64,000 bases of DNA from Streptomyces sp. NBC_01116. GTDB lineage: Bacteria > Actinomycetota > Actinomycetes > Streptomycetales > Streptomycetaceae. The translations under genes were made by a program, and so were the position numbers. The notes beneath the pieces are model-generated. The model was given only the letters and a program-made list of their open reading frames with translations, searched no databases and was not told the DNA's origin. Positions 43,349 through 52,191 of the stretch are shown here, one piece after another. Location of the stretch: assembly GCF_041435495.1 (NCBI RefSeq), contig NZ_CP108644.1, positions 868,001 to 932,000 of the forward strand, given 5' to 3'. Within the stretch, counting starts at the first letter, position 1, and each line of letters opens with the position of its first letter.

Positions 43349-44574
43349 CGGCCGCGGGAGCGTTGCCGCTGGTGGACTCCGAGGACGTGGCCTGGTTCCG
43401 TGACCGGCCGGACGGGGCCCGCGGGGCCGCTGCCGCTCTGGGCCGGCGTATCGGCCTGGGTGAACAGCGCACCGCCGAACTGGTGCTTGCCGTGGCCGAG
43501 CTGGCGGCCAACGTCACCAAGTACGCGGTGGACGGCTCCGTCCTGCTGCGCGTGGTACGCAACGAGGCGGTCGCCGGGGTGGAGCTCATCGTGGTGGACT
43601 CCGGCCCCGGAATGGCCGATGTGCCCCGCGCGCTGCGGGACGGCTCGTCGACCTCCGGAACCCTGGGTATCGGGCTGGGAGCCGTCGGCCGGCTGGCCGA
43701 CACCTTCGACATCCACTCGCAGCCGGGGCTCGGCACCGTCCAGCTCGCCCGTTTCTGGCCGCGCCCGCTGCCCCCCTCCGTGAACGGGGAGCCACTGGTG
43801 GCAGGGATCACCCGCCCGATCGGCGGCGAGCAGGTCTGCGGCGACGCCTGGGCCGCACGCACGGACACGAACACGGACACCGTGCCGTCCGTGGCGCCGC
43901 CGGCCGACAACGGGGCGTCCCCCGCTCCGGACGGCCCGGTGCGGCCGAGCTGGTCGGCCCTGACGGGGACCCAGCCGTTCGGCCGAAAGGCCGCACCCCG
44001 ACAACGGCCCTCCACCCGCCCGGGCATCGAAGGCCGCTCCTCCATGCCCGTACGGGCCGCCGTCGCGGGCCCCGGCCAGGGCTACCTGGTGATGTCGTGC
44101 GACGGCCTCGGACACGGGCCCCTGGCCTCGGTGGCCGCCCAGGCCGCTGTCCACGCCTTCCGCACGGGGGGAGCCCGCACCCCCGAGCAGGCCATCGAGC
44201 ACATGCACCGCGCACTGCGCGGAACCCGCGGTGCCGCGATCGCCGTCGCACGGATCGAACCGGACGGGCGCTTGCTGTTCTGCGGCGTCGGGAACATCAC
44301 CACCGCCCTGGTGACGACCGGGACGCGCTCGACCCTGCTGTCGCATCCCGGGATCGTCGGCCACCAGGTGCACCAGTTGCGCACCTACGAGCACCACTTG
44401 CCCTCCCACGGAATCCTGGTCATGCACTCCGACGGTCTGAGCGAACGATGGCGGCCGGTCGATCTGGCGGGTCTCCTGCACCACCCGCCCGCCCTGATCG
44501 CCACCGCCCTCCTGCGCCACGCGGGAACGCGCCGTGACGACGCCAGCGCGGTGATCGCCAGGAGGCCGCGGTGA
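43345..44574 (+). CDS. Fused GHKL-ATPase/SpoIIE phosphatase (RsbX-like)
   Basis: 409 residues from a TTG that overlaps the rsbT stop (TTGA). Residues about 1-140 are a second RsbT/RsbW-like ATPase (AELAANVTKYAVDGSV, VVDSGPGMAD, GTLGIGLGAVGRLAD). A linker of about 70 residues rich in Pro and Thr follows. Then comes a PP2C/SpoIIE domain (about 225-405: GYLVMSCDGLGHGPLASVAA, LFCGVGNITTAL, DGLSERWRPVD, RDDASAVIARRP). RsbX resets the stressosome by removing phosphates; here it is joined to its own kinase-like domain, so it may both phosphorylate and dephosphorylate. Confidence 0.85.
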   Translation: MTAAGALPLVDSEDVAWFRDRPDGARGAAAALGRRIGLGEQRTAELVLAVAELAANVTKYAVDGSVLLRVVRNEAVAGVELIVVDSGPGMADVPRALRDGSSTSGTLGIGLGAVGRLADTFDIHSQPGLGTVQLARFWPRPLPPSVNGEPLVAGITRPIGGEQVCGDAWAARTDTNTDTVPSVAPPADNGASPAPDGPVRPSWSALTGTQPFGRKAAPRQRPSTRPGIEGRSSMPVRAAVAGPGQGYLVMSCDGLGHGPLASVAAQAAVHAFRTGGARTPEQAIEHMHRALRGTRGAAIAVARIEPDGRLLFCGVGNITTALVTTGTRSTLLSHPGIVGHQVHQLRTYEHHLPSHGILVMHSDGLSERWRPVDLAGLLHHPPALIATALLRHAGTRRDDASAVIARRPR

Positions 44575-45947
44575 GAGCTCCCGTCCCCCGTCCCCGCGAC
44601 CACACGGCTCTGCTCGTCTCCCGGGTCGGCACCGAGCAGGACGTCTTCGCGCTGCGCCGCCACGCCAAAACGATCTCCCAGGCGGTCGGCCTGGACAACC
44701 GTGACCAGGTGCGGCTCGCCACCGCGCTGAGCGAACTGGGCCGCGACCTCCTGCGCCCCGGCATCATGACCGCCGCCTTCACCCTGCAACAGCAGCCTCC
44801 AGCCCTGCAAACGGTCCTGCAGTGGCGCGACGACCGCACCCCGAGCCCCGACTCGCTGGGAGCCGTCACCAGGCTGCTGCCCCAGACGCGCTTCGAGAAC
44901 GCTTCCTCCCCCACCCCGGGCGACACGGGGCGTTCGAACCGTTCTCCCGGCGGCCGGATCGAGATCAGCTGCCCGATCCCGGAGGCCGCGGCCCGGAACC
45001 TGAAGGCAGAGCAGGTCCTGGCGCTTCTGGAATCGGCCAGCCCCCCGAGCGCGATCGACGACCTCCAGGCGCAGACCCGGGACCTGATCGCCGCACTGCA
45101 GGAAGCCCACGCCCAACGCGACGAGCTGGAACGCCTCAACGAAGAACTGACGGAGACCAACGCCGGAGTGATGGCCCTCTACGCGGAACTCACCGTCGAG
45201 CACAAGGACGTCGTGGAACGCTACGGGCAGGAACACGAACTGGCCCTGACCCTGCAACGCACCTTCCTGCCGGCCACCCTCCCCGAGGTCGAGGGCGCCG
45301 ACCTCGCCGTCCGCTACCTGCCGGCAACCGCCATGACCGAGATCGGCGGAGACTTCTACGAGGCCCTCGCCACCCCCAATGGCCTGCTCCTGGCTGTCGG
45401 CGACGTCGTCGGCCACTCACTGCAGGCGGCCACCGTCATGGGCGAGCTGCGCCACGCGCTTCGCGCATACGCCGCGCAGGACCATCCTCCGCACATCCTG
45501 CTGCAGCACCTGGACCGCCTCCTGCGCCTGCACCAGCCCGGATGGACCGCGACCGTCTGCATCGTGCTCGTCGAGCCGGGGAATGCCGGGATCCAGGTCG
45601 CCAACGCGGGCCACCTTCCTCCCCTGCTCCTCTCGCCGGGCGAGGCACCCCGCTTCCTGAGCGAACACGGAACGCTGCTGGGCCTGGGCCTGCCCCAACC
45701 CCCGGCGGTCGGCCACCGCGTCGCCCCGGGGAGCCGACTCCTCATGATCACCGACGGGCTCATCGAAACACGCAGCAGTGACATCCAGGACCGACTCGAT
45801 CTCCTGGGAACCACCGCCGCCGGCTCGGCGGAGGACCCGGAAGCGCTGTGCACCAGCTTGGTGGACACCTTCGGGAAGGACCCGGAGGACGACATCATCG
45901 TCTTCGCGGCCCGCCTGCACCCCACCCCGGCCCGCCCCACCAGGTAG
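44571..45947 (+). CDS. RsbU-like PP2C phosphatase with degenerate ATPase domain
   Basis: 458 residues from GTG 44571, overlapping the previous stop. The N-terminal part (VFALRRHAKTISQAVGLDN, VRLATALSELGRDLL) looks like a GHKL fold that has lost its N-box Asn. A coiled coil follows (about 165-225: LQAQTRDLIAALQEAHAQRD), then the SpoIIE/PP2C domain (about 235-455: EIGGDFYEALAT, VGDVVGHSLQAATVM, NAGHLPPLLL, ITDGLIETR, DDIIVFAARL). Released RsbT should activate it to dephosphorylate a STAS antagonist and free a SigB-type sigma. Confidence 0.88.
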   Translation: MRAPVPRPRDHTALLVSRVGTEQDVFALRRHAKTISQAVGLDNRDQVRLATALSELGRDLLRPGIMTAAFTLQQQPPALQTVLQWRDDRTPSPDSLGAVTRLLPQTRFENASSPTPGDTGRSNRSPGGRIEISCPIPEAAARNLKAEQVLALLESASPPSAIDDLQAQTRDLIAALQEAHAQRDELERLNEELTETNAGVMALYAELTVEHKDVVERYGQEHELALTLQRTFLPATLPEVEGADLAVRYLPATAMTEIGGDFYEALATPNGLLLAVGDVVGHSLQAATVMGELRHALRAYAAQDHPPHILLQHLDRLLRLHQPGWTATVCIVLVEPGNAGIQVANAGHLPPLLLSPGEAPRFLSEHGTLLGLGLPQPPAVGHRVAPGSRLLMITDGLIETRSSDIQDRLDLLGTTAAGSAEDPEALCTSLVDTFGKDPEDDIIVFAARLHPTPARPTR

Positions 45948-46088
45948 CCCCGTCTCCCAGGGGTCGGGCTTCCGACCACCCCGCTTGCTTCACCGCCTCA
46001 CCCAGCGCCCACCGGAACTCCGGGGCTGCGGCGACGGCGCAACGCACTCGGCAACGGCATGACGCGGCAGAACGGCAGGAGATGTCCC

Positions 46089-46565
46089 ATGGAGCAGCAG
46101 CCGACGAGCGGCCCGGCGGCCCCGGAGGAAAAGGGCACCAGCACCGGCGTGATCCTGGGAAGTGCCGTCTACGAGATGAGCTCGGGGAAGATCGCCCACA
46201 CCCGTGCCTTCGTACGCGAGTTCCTCCTCGAACTGCGGTCGCGGCACGGCATGAACGTTTCCCGGCGGGCCGTGGATACGGCACAGCTCATCGTCAGCGA
46301 ACTCGCCACGAACGTCGCCAAGTACGCTCCCGGCCCCTGCCAGGTGGACCTCGAAGTATTCGGCGGCCTGCTGCGGATTTCCGTGTGGGACTCGGGCACC
46401 CTGCTCCCCGAACCCGAACAGGCCGACCCCAGCCGCGTGGGCCGGCACGGCCTGGAGATCGTTCTCCTGGCCTGCCAGAGCTTCTCGGTCCACCGCGAAC
46501 CCGTGGGTAAGCGGGTGCGCGTGGAAATCCCGCTCCACGACTCCCCCGGCCGGACTCCGGCGTAA
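46089..46565 (+). CDS. RsbW-like anti-sigma kinase
   Basis: 158 residues from ATG 46089, with AGGAGA seven bases upstream. It is a GHKL ATPase: LIVSELATNVAKYAPGPCQV (N-box), ISVWDSG (G1) and RVGRHGLEIVLLAC (G2). It converges on the SigB/F-family sigma gene at 46617 across a terminator, so it is a good candidate anti-sigma. It follows the stressosome operon by 141 bp. Confidence 0.88.
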   Translation: MEQQPTSGPAAPEEKGTSTGVILGSAVYEMSSGKIAHTRAFVREFLLELRSRHGMNVSRRAVDTAQLIVSELATNVAKYAPGPCQVDLEVFGGLLRISVWDSGTLLPEPEQADPSRVGRHGLEIVLLACQSFSVHREPVGKRVRVEIPLHDSPGRTPA

Positions 46566-46567
46566 CG

Positions 46568-46592
46568 CGGGGCAGGGGATGTGCCTGCCCCG
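46568..46592. terminator. Hairpin terminator between convergent genes
   Basis: CGGGGCAGG (46568-46576) pairs with CCTGCCCCG (46584-46592) across a 7-nt loop, 3 nt after the stop of the RsbW-like gene and before the convergent sigma gene. Confidence 0.75.
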
Positions 46593-46616
46593 GAGGCCGC
46601 CGGAGGCCGCCGTCCC

Positions 46617-47480
46617 CTACGGGGCGAGCATGCTTTCCCGGAGCTTGATCAGTATGCGGGCCAGCAGACGGGAGACGTGCATCTGGGAGATGCCCAGCTG
46701 CACACCGATCTGGGACTGGGTCATCTCCTGGCCGAAGCGCATGGCCACGATCTCCCGGTCCCGGCTCGCCAGACCCTCCAGCAGCGGAGCCAACGCGTGG
46801 AGGTTCTCGAACAGTTCCATGCCAGGATCGTCGCCACCGGTGACGTCCCCGTAGGTGACGGTGTCCGCGCTGCTCTGCTCCGAACCGATCGGCATGTCCA
46901 GGGAGCCGGCGGTGTACCCGTTGGAGGCGATGAGGCCCTCGATGACCTCTTCCTCGGCGAGGTCCAGGTACTGGGCGAGTTCGGCGACGGTGGGGTTGCG
47001 GTCGAGCCGTCCGACGAGTTCTTCCTTGGTCCTGGCGAGGGTGACGCGCAGTTCCTGGAGTCGGCGGGGTACGTGGACGGCCCAGGTGGTGTCGCGGAAG
47101 AACCGCTTGATCTCGCCGACGATGTAGGGGATCGCGAAGGAGGTGAACTCGACCTCGCGGCTGAGCTCGAACCGGTCGATCGCCTTGATCAGACCGATCG
47201 TACCGACCTGGACGATGTCCTCCATCTCACCGCTGCCACGGTTGCGGAACCGCTTCGCCGCGAAATGCACCAGGGACAGGTTCATCTCGATCAGAGTGTT
47301 GCGGGCGTACTGGTACTCGTGCGTGCCCTCTTCGAGGATCTGCAGCCGGTCGAAGAAGATCGTGCTCATCGCCCGGGCGTCCCTGGGGGCTACTTTCCGC
47401 GGGTCAGCGATCTGCGGAAGATCCGCCGCTTGAGCCGCGCTGGTGGGTCTGGCGGCCGGAGCCTCGGTGGATGTCGTCAT
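46617..47480 (-). CDS. SigB/SigF-family RNA polymerase sigma factor
   Basis: 287 residues from ATG 47480; a start five codons earlier is also possible, and neither has a good ribosome site. Region 2: YQYARNTLIEMNLSLVHFAA, GTIGLIKAIDRFELSREVEF. Region 3: TTWAVHVPRRLQELRV. Region 4: LEGLASRDREIVAMRFGQEM and LGISQMHVSRLLARILIKL. It converges on an RsbW-like gene and is flanked by a STAS antagonist and further stressosome genes, so it is the likely output of the pathway. Confidence 0.93.
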   Translation of the reverse strand: MTTSTEAPAARPTSAAQAADLPQIADPRKVAPRDARAMSTIFFDRLQILEEGTHEYQYARNTLIEMNLSLVHFAAKRFRNRGSGEMEDIVQVGTIGLIKAIDRFELSREVEFTSFAIPYIVGEIKRFFRDTTWAVHVPRRLQELRVTLARTKEELVGRLDRNPTVAELAQYLDLAEEEVIEGLIASNGYTAGSLDMPIGSEQSSADTVTYGDVTGGDDPGMELFENLHALAPLLEGLASRDREIVAMRFGQEMTQSQIGVQLGISQMHVSRLLARILIKLRESMLAP

Positions 47481-47536
47481 GCCGGAATTTCCCATCACAG
47501 TGGATGCCGCGGAAACCCGCCTGCATGCAGCTGCGC

Positions 47537-47561
47537 CTACCCCCGCCCATCCCGGCCACGC
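47537..47561 (-). promoter_or_regulatory. Weak σB-type promoter candidate upstream of the sigma gene
   Basis: On the minus strand GCGT, 15 nt, then GGGTAG, about 60 nt upstream of the sigma start. It fits the loose GNNT-N14-16-GGGTA pattern but lacks GTTT, so it is only a candidate. Confidence 0.3.
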
Positions 47562-47638
47562 TCGCCGAAGCGCACCTCTTTCCCCCGGTGGGTCGCGGAG
47601 CGGTCTGCCGTCTCTGTGATGATTGCCGCGTGGCAACT

Positions 47639-48010
47639 ATGAGAGAGCCCTCGTCTGGAGGGTCAGAAGATGTGGGTTCGTTCCTGGAAGCGGTCGGCGA
47701 CGGTGTCGTGCTGGTCAGGGTCCGGGGCAACCTGGACGGCTGGGCAGGCTCCGCCGAGTTGGCCGAAGCGCTGACAACCGTGGCCGACCGCAGAGGGCGG
47801 CGGACGGTGGTGGATCTGTCGAGCGTGGACTTCGCCGACTCCTCCGGTCTGCACGCCCTGCTGCACGGCCTGCGCAAGCACGACAGTGCGGGGGTGCCGC
47901 TGGTCGTCGCCGGCCCGCTGAGCGTGCAGGTGCGCCGCCTGTTCGAGGTCACCGGGACGCTCGGTGCCTTCCGGTTCGTGAACGACGTTGCCGCGGCGAT
48001 CACCGAATGA
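47639..48010 (+). CDS. STAS anti-sigma factor antagonist (RsbV-like)
   Basis: 123 residues from ATG 47639; a GTG three codons earlier is possible. VVDLSSVDFADSSGLHALLH is the phospho-Ser STAS motif. LSVQVRRLFEVTGTLGAF RFVNDV completes the fold. It is divergent from the sigma gene. When dephosphorylated it should bind an RsbW-like kinase and free sigma. Confidence 0.9.
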   Translation: MREPSSGGSEDVGSFLEAVGDGVVLVRVRGNLDGWAGSAELAEALTTVADRRGRRTVVDLSSVDFADSSGLHALLHGLRKHDSAGVPLVVAGPLSVQVRRLFEVTGTLGAFRFVNDVAAAITE

Positions 48011-48062
48011 GCGGCACGCGTTCTCCGGGGCCAGGTGTGCCCCGTGCCCGGCCGGGCACGTG

Positions 48063-48524
48063 ATGGAAGCGATGCAGAGAGAACGAGAGATGGCTGATTT
48101 CGGTGCGAGTCCTGCCGACGGGCGGGACGAGCCCGCCACTGGTCGTGTTCCGGAGAACGCGGCCGCGGCACGCGACGCTGTCATGCGCCTCCTGACGTCG
48201 CAGTTCTGCGGACCGGTCAGCGACGGCCTGACAGCCGACGTGGTGGTGGCCGACGCCCTGCTGGTCACCTCGGAGCTGGTGACCAACGCCTTCCGGCACG
48301 GCGGCGGACTCACCGCCTTCACGGCCGAGATCACCGACGAGGGGCTCCTTCTGACAGTCAGTGACGCCAGCCCGGACCTGCCGGTCGCCTGCGATGCGGG
48401 CGCCTCCGGAGCCGACCGCATCGGGGGATACGGCTGGCCTCTCGTCTGCAGGCTGGCCAAGGAGACGTCCGTCACCGTCCACCCCGGAGGCAAGAGCGTC
48501 GTCGCCCTCATCCCGCTGACGTGA
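48063..48524 (+). CDS. GHKL anti-sigma regulatory kinase
   Basis: 153 residues; starts at 48072 and 48090 are also possible because no clear ribosome site decides. N-box LLVTSELVTNAFRHGGGLTA; G1 TVSDASPDLPV; G2 RIGGYGWPLVCRLA. It lies 52 nt after the STAS gene and probably forms an antagonist/anti-sigma pair with it. Confidence 0.85.
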   Translation: MEAMQREREMADFGASPADGRDEPATGRVPENAAAARDAVMRLLTSQFCGPVSDGLTADVVVADALLVTSELVTNAFRHGGGLTAFTAEITDEGLLLTVSDASPDLPVACDAGASGADRIGGYGWPLVCRLAKETSVTVHPGGKSVVALIPLT

Positions 48525-48932
48525 GCAGCGCCCACCCCGACCAGCGGACACCCACGATGTTACGGACCGCTGAGGTGTCGGGGCCCGGAGAGACGTGGCC
48601 ACCCCTGTCCCGACCGGTGCGCTGATCGCTGCTGTAGACGTCCTGTTCCCGGCTCGCGGTGCCCGGGTGGTCGTGCTTCGCGCCGACCTGATCCGTGTGT
48701 CCACAGTCGTGGCTGTCGGTGATGCTGTCGATCGCGCCCCGGGACGCCACGGGGATCCGTCGGTGAGAGCCCTCCCGGCATGACCGGTGGAATCGTGATT
48801 CCGGTCAATGGCGGGAGAGTTCCGGCCGCACGGCGGAGGGGGCGCATGGCCGACTCCTCGCCGGGGCAGGGCTGATCGCCGTGACAGGCCGATGGCCCTC
48901 GTCGCAGGAACGGCGTCGACGAAGGGATCGCG
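48525..48932. other. 408-bp gap before the GMC cluster
   Basis: No convincing gene. It contains a palindromic element at 48781-48807. The only ORF (48595-48783, +) lacks a ribosome site and domain. Confidence 0.55.
48781..48807. promoter_or_regulatory. Bulged palindrome upstream of the GMC cluster
   Basis: TGACC-GGT-GGAATC then GT then GATTCC-GGTCA. The arms TGACC+GGAATC pair with GATTCC+GGTCA around a GT spacer, with a 3-nt insertion in the left arm. It lies about 125 bp upstream of the first GMC-cluster gene and may be an operator. Confidence 0.4.
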
Positions 48933-49367
48933 GTGAGTTCAGCCGGGGGCGCGAACGGGCACGCCGGGGACGAGGGCTGCGGGGTGGAGGAGTTCCTCGG
49001 GCTCTCCAGCCGCCTCACCGGCTTCGGCGTCGAGGAACTGCGCGCGGACGACTTGGCGCCGGAACTCCTGGCGGTGGTGCTGGAGCAGGTCGGCGCCGAG
49101 ACCTACCGGCGGCTGGCCGCGGCGCCCGACGCGCGCGACGAGGAGCTCGTGGCAGTGGCGGAGGCTCTCATCCGCCTGTGGTACACCGGCAGTTGGCAGG
49201 GACCGGCCGGGGGCGGTGGGCCGTTCCTGGTGTCGCCTCGGGCCTACGCGGGCGCCCTGGTGTGGCGGGCCATCGGTGGGCACGCCCCGGGCACCTCCGC
49301 GCCGGGTTTCGGAAGCTGGGCGGAGCCGGCAGAGACCGCCGGTGCGGGAGCCGGGCGGCGGCGATGA
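48933..49367 (+). CDS. FAD-SLDH-type small subunit of a GMC dehydrogenase
   Basis: 144 residues from GTG 48933, with GAAGGGA six bases upstream. EALIRLWYTGSWQGPAGGGG and SPRAYAGALVWRAIGGHAPG, ending in FGSWAEP, match the small subunit of membrane-bound sugar or sorbitol dehydrogenases. Those usually carry a Tat signal; here the N-terminus is short and hydrophilic, so the complex is probably cytoplasmic. It overlaps the GMC gene by 4 nt. Confidence 0.82.
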   Translation: MSSAGGANGHAGDEGCGVEEFLGLSSRLTGFGVEELRADDLAPELLAVVLEQVGAETYRRLAAAPDARDEELVAVAEALIRLWYTGSWQGPAGGGGPFLVSPRAYAGALVWRAIGGHAPGTSAPGFGSWAEPAETAGAGAGRRR

Positions 49368-51253
49368 CGGAAGAGGACCGGTATGACGTGATCGTGGTCG
49401 GCGGTGGTGTCGCGGGCTCGCTCGTGGCCCGGCATCTGGGCGACCGGGGCCGCCGTGTCCTCGTACTGGAGGCCGGCGCCCGCGCGGTCGACCAGGAGCA
49501 GGGCCATCGTGAGGCCGGGGGACGCTTCCTGGCGGCCTCGGCCAAGGTGCCCGGATCGCCCTACTCCCCGCACGAGGCGATCCCGTGGCCCGAGGTCGGT
49601 GACCTGACCGGCACGGACGACGGTGGATACCGCTCCGAGGGGTACCTGATCCAGCGCGGCACACTCCCGTACGCCAGCGGATACGTGCGGGTCAACGGCG
49701 GCACCGGCAACATCTGGACCGGGCTCACCCCACGTATGCTGCCCGAGGACTTCGACACCGAGGCGTTCGGCTACGGCCGCAGCTGGCCACTCGCCTACGC
49801 GGACCTAGAGCCCTACTACCGCGCGGCGGAGTTCGCGATCGGGGTGGCGGCGGACGTCGACGAGCAGCGCGGCGCAGTGGGCCTGCCGTTCCCCGAGGGC
49901 TATGTCTTCCCCATGCGAGGTCTGCCTCCCAGCCGCGTCGACACCGTGATGGCCGCACGTCTGGACGGCCGCCGGGTCAGGGAGCCCGGCGGCGAGGAGC
50001 TGGTGGAGCTGCGGGTGGCGGGCACCCCACAGGGACGCAACGGCGTCCCCGATCCTCGCTACGGGGGCGGCGCCGGCTTCGAGCCCGTCGGTGCGCACGG
50101 ACGTCCCGAACCGGGCAGCCGTTGCCTGGGCAGTGCGTCCTGCATCCCCCACTGCCCCTCCCACGCCAAGTACACCCCCCTCAAGACGCAGGCCCGCTGG
50201 GCCCCGTCGGTCACCCTCCAGGACCGGGCCGTGGTCAGCCTGGTCCTCGTCGACCCGGCCGGCCGGGCCACCGGAGTCGAGTACCTGACCTATCCGCGGA
50301 CCAGCGGCGTCCGGCGGAGGGGGCAGGCCGGGGCCGTCCGCCGGACGGTGCACGCGGACGTGGTGGTGTTGGCAGCACACGCCATCGAGAACGCCAAGCT
50401 GCTGCTCCTGTCCGGCCTCGGCAACCGCAGCGGACAGGTGGGGCGGAACCTGATGGACCATCCCGTCCTGCTGACCTGGGGACTCCTCCCGGAGCAGGTG
50501 GGCCCCTACCGGGGTCCCGGTTCCACCTCCGGCCTCGAAGGGTTCCGGTCCGGCCCGTCCCGCCGTCTGCGTGCTCCGTTCCGCATCGAGATCGGCAACT
50601 GGGGCTGGGTGTGGGCGAAAGGCTCGGTCGACACGGACGTCGTCGAGCTGATGCGTGCCCCGGGACCTCACCGGCCCGGTCTGCGGGGCCGCGAGCTGAG
50701 GCGAGCGGTGGCCGATCGCATCGGACGGCAGTTCACGCTCCAGTTCGAGATGGAGCAGAGTGCCGACCCCGCCAACCGGGTGACTCTCGACCCCCGCCAC
50801 CGCGACCGGCTCGGTCTGCCGCGCCCCGTGGTGACCTACAGCCTGTCCCCGCACGTGAAGGAAGGCATCGCGGCGGCCAAGGCGGTGTCCGACCAGATCT
50901 TCACGCTGCTGGGCGCCGAGGACCACACCGTTTTCGAGGCCGCCGACTGGCCCGGCCGGTTCGAACACCGGGGCCGGACCTACGGCTACCGGGGCGCGGG
51001 CCACGCCGCCGGCACCCACATCATGGGCGCCGGTCCGACCACATCGGTCGTCGACCAGTGGCAGCGCTGCTGGGACCACCCCGGCCTCTACGCGGTCGGC
51101 TGCGGCAGCATGCCGTCGGTGGCCACCTCCAACCCGACCCTGACCATGGCCGCACTCGCCCTGCGGAGCGCCGAGCGGATCGAAGCCGACCTGGCCGAAC
51201 GCGACCGGCCCATCACCGTGACCGCCGACCGCGCCTCCGGAGCCGCCTCGTGA
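49364..51253 (+). CDS. GMC-family FAD-dependent dehydrogenase, large subunit
   Basis: 629 residues. FAD Rossmann motif VIVVGGGVAGSLVARHLGDR, GMC regions GGTGNIWTGLTPRM and DVVVLAAHAIENAKLLLLSG, and the catalytic C-terminus GAGHAAGTHIMG (His) and SNPTLTMAALALRSAERI (Asn). The CLGSASCIPHCPSHAKY segment has a Cys pattern like the Fe-S-binding loop of bacterial FAD-dependent glucose dehydrogenases, although the first of the usual paired Cys is Arg here. It oxidises an alcohol or sugar; the substrate is unknown. It overlaps its neighbours on both sides. Confidence 0.88.
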   Translation: MTEEDRYDVIVVGGGVAGSLVARHLGDRGRRVLVLEAGARAVDQEQGHREAGGRFLAASAKVPGSPYSPHEAIPWPEVGDLTGTDDGGYRSEGYLIQRGTLPYASGYVRVNGGTGNIWTGLTPRMLPEDFDTEAFGYGRSWPLAYADLEPYYRAAEFAIGVAADVDEQRGAVGLPFPEGYVFPMRGLPPSRVDTVMAARLDGRRVREPGGEELVELRVAGTPQGRNGVPDPRYGGGAGFEPVGAHGRPEPGSRCLGSASCIPHCPSHAKYTPLKTQARWAPSVTLQDRAVVSLVLVDPAGRATGVEYLTYPRTSGVRRRGQAGAVRRTVHADVVVLAAHAIENAKLLLLSGLGNRSGQVGRNLMDHPVLLTWGLLPEQVGPYRGPGSTSGLEGFRSGPSRRLRAPFRIEIGNWGWVWAKGSVDTDVVELMRAPGPHRPGLRGRELRRAVADRIGRQFTLQFEMEQSADPANRVTLDPRHRDRLGLPRPVVTYSLSPHVKEGIAAAKAVSDQIFTLLGAEDHTVFEAADWPGRFEHRGRTYGYRGAGHAAGTHIMGAGPTTSVVDQWQRCWDHPGLYAVGCGSMPSVATSNPTLTMAALALRSAERIEADLAERDRPITVTADRASGAAS

Positions 51254-52092
51254 GCCCACTGCCCCTGCCGCCCGTCGCGGCGCCCTACCAACTGCCCTTC
51301 CACTACGGGGCGCTGCACAACATCGGCCTGGACTACCTCGTCGGCCCTGATCCGGTGCGCGAGGTACTGGCGCAACACCATCCGGCCCTGACCGCGGCGG
51401 ACTTCGACGGCCAGTGCCTGGTCTCGCTGAACTACCAGCTGTATTTCGCGCAGTACCAGTCCGGCGGGGGCATCACCCAGGAGATCGAAGTCAACATCGT
51501 CGCCTACCCGACCGCGGCGGCGCGGCGGATCCCAGAGGTGAGTTACCAGCAGTACGCCCAAGGTCAGGACCAGACCAAGCTGCTCGGCATCGCGCGTATC
51601 CACGTGCTGTGCGACAACGCCCTGGCCATCGACGCCGGACGCACCCTGTACGCGGAACCCAAGTATCCCGGTTGGTTCGAGGCGGAGATGCCCTCGCTCA
51701 ACGGCCCGGCGGGCGACACCTGGAGCATTCGCTGCCACGCCGCCGAGGCAACGGCCGACGGCGGTATCGCCCGTCTGGAAACCGAGCTGTTCTCCTTCAG
51801 CGCCCAGTTGGGCCGGCTCACGTCCTCTCCCGCGAACAACACCCCGATCACCGGGTACGGCACCGACTCCACGGGCGCCGCACTCGCCGGCCCGATGAAC
51901 GTCTACCAGCCCTATCGCTGGTACGACCTCAGCGGCCAGGCGTCCGCGTGCTCCCGGCTCACGGTGCACGACCCGGCAGCCGACGTCGGCCGGGACCTCC
52001 TCCGTCTCGTCCGCGACACACCCGCTGCCGGAGCGTGGACCTTCCAGTCACCCCCCGTTGCCGCACACAACCGCCCCTACTACCTCGGATGA
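51250..52092 (+). CDS. Acetoacetate-decarboxylase-like fold protein
   Basis: 280 residues from GTG 51250 (GTGA overlap). ALAIDAGRTLYAEPKYPGWF looks like the Arg...Glu-Pro-Lys segment of the acetoacetate-decarboxylase superfamily, and the remainder is beta-rich. A catalytic Lys would be expected in EPK. It is coupled to the GMC dehydrogenase gene, so it may decarboxylate or dehydrate the oxidised product, replacing the cytochrome subunit seen in other GMC clusters. The family call is tentative. Confidence 0.5.
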   Translation: MSPLPLPPVAAPYQLPFHYGALHNIGLDYLVGPDPVREVLAQHHPALTAADFDGQCLVSLNYQLYFAQYQSGGGITQEIEVNIVAYPTAAARRIPEVSYQQYAQGQDQTKLLGIARIHVLCDNALAIDAGRTLYAEPKYPGWFEAEMPSLNGPAGDTWSIRCHAAEATADGGIARLETELFSFSAQLGRLTSSPANNTPITGYGTDSTGAALAGPMNVYQPYRWYDLSGQASACSRLTVHDPAADVGRDLLRLVRDTPAAGAWTFQSPPVAAHNRPYYLG

Positions 52093-52107
52093 CGGGCCCG
52101 TCCCGTG

Positions 52108-52127
52108 GCCGTCGGCGCGCCGACGGC
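52108..52127. terminator. Hairpin between convergent genes
   Basis: GCCGTCGG-CGCG-CCGACGGC: an 8-bp perfect stem with a 4-nt loop, 16 nt after the stop at 52092 and before the convergent sialidase gene. Confidence 0.7.
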
Positions 52128-52191
52128 GGCGATGCGCGCCCCCTCTCGACGGCATCCGCTCCCGTCCGGCGTGGCGCCCGGCCGGGGGCTG

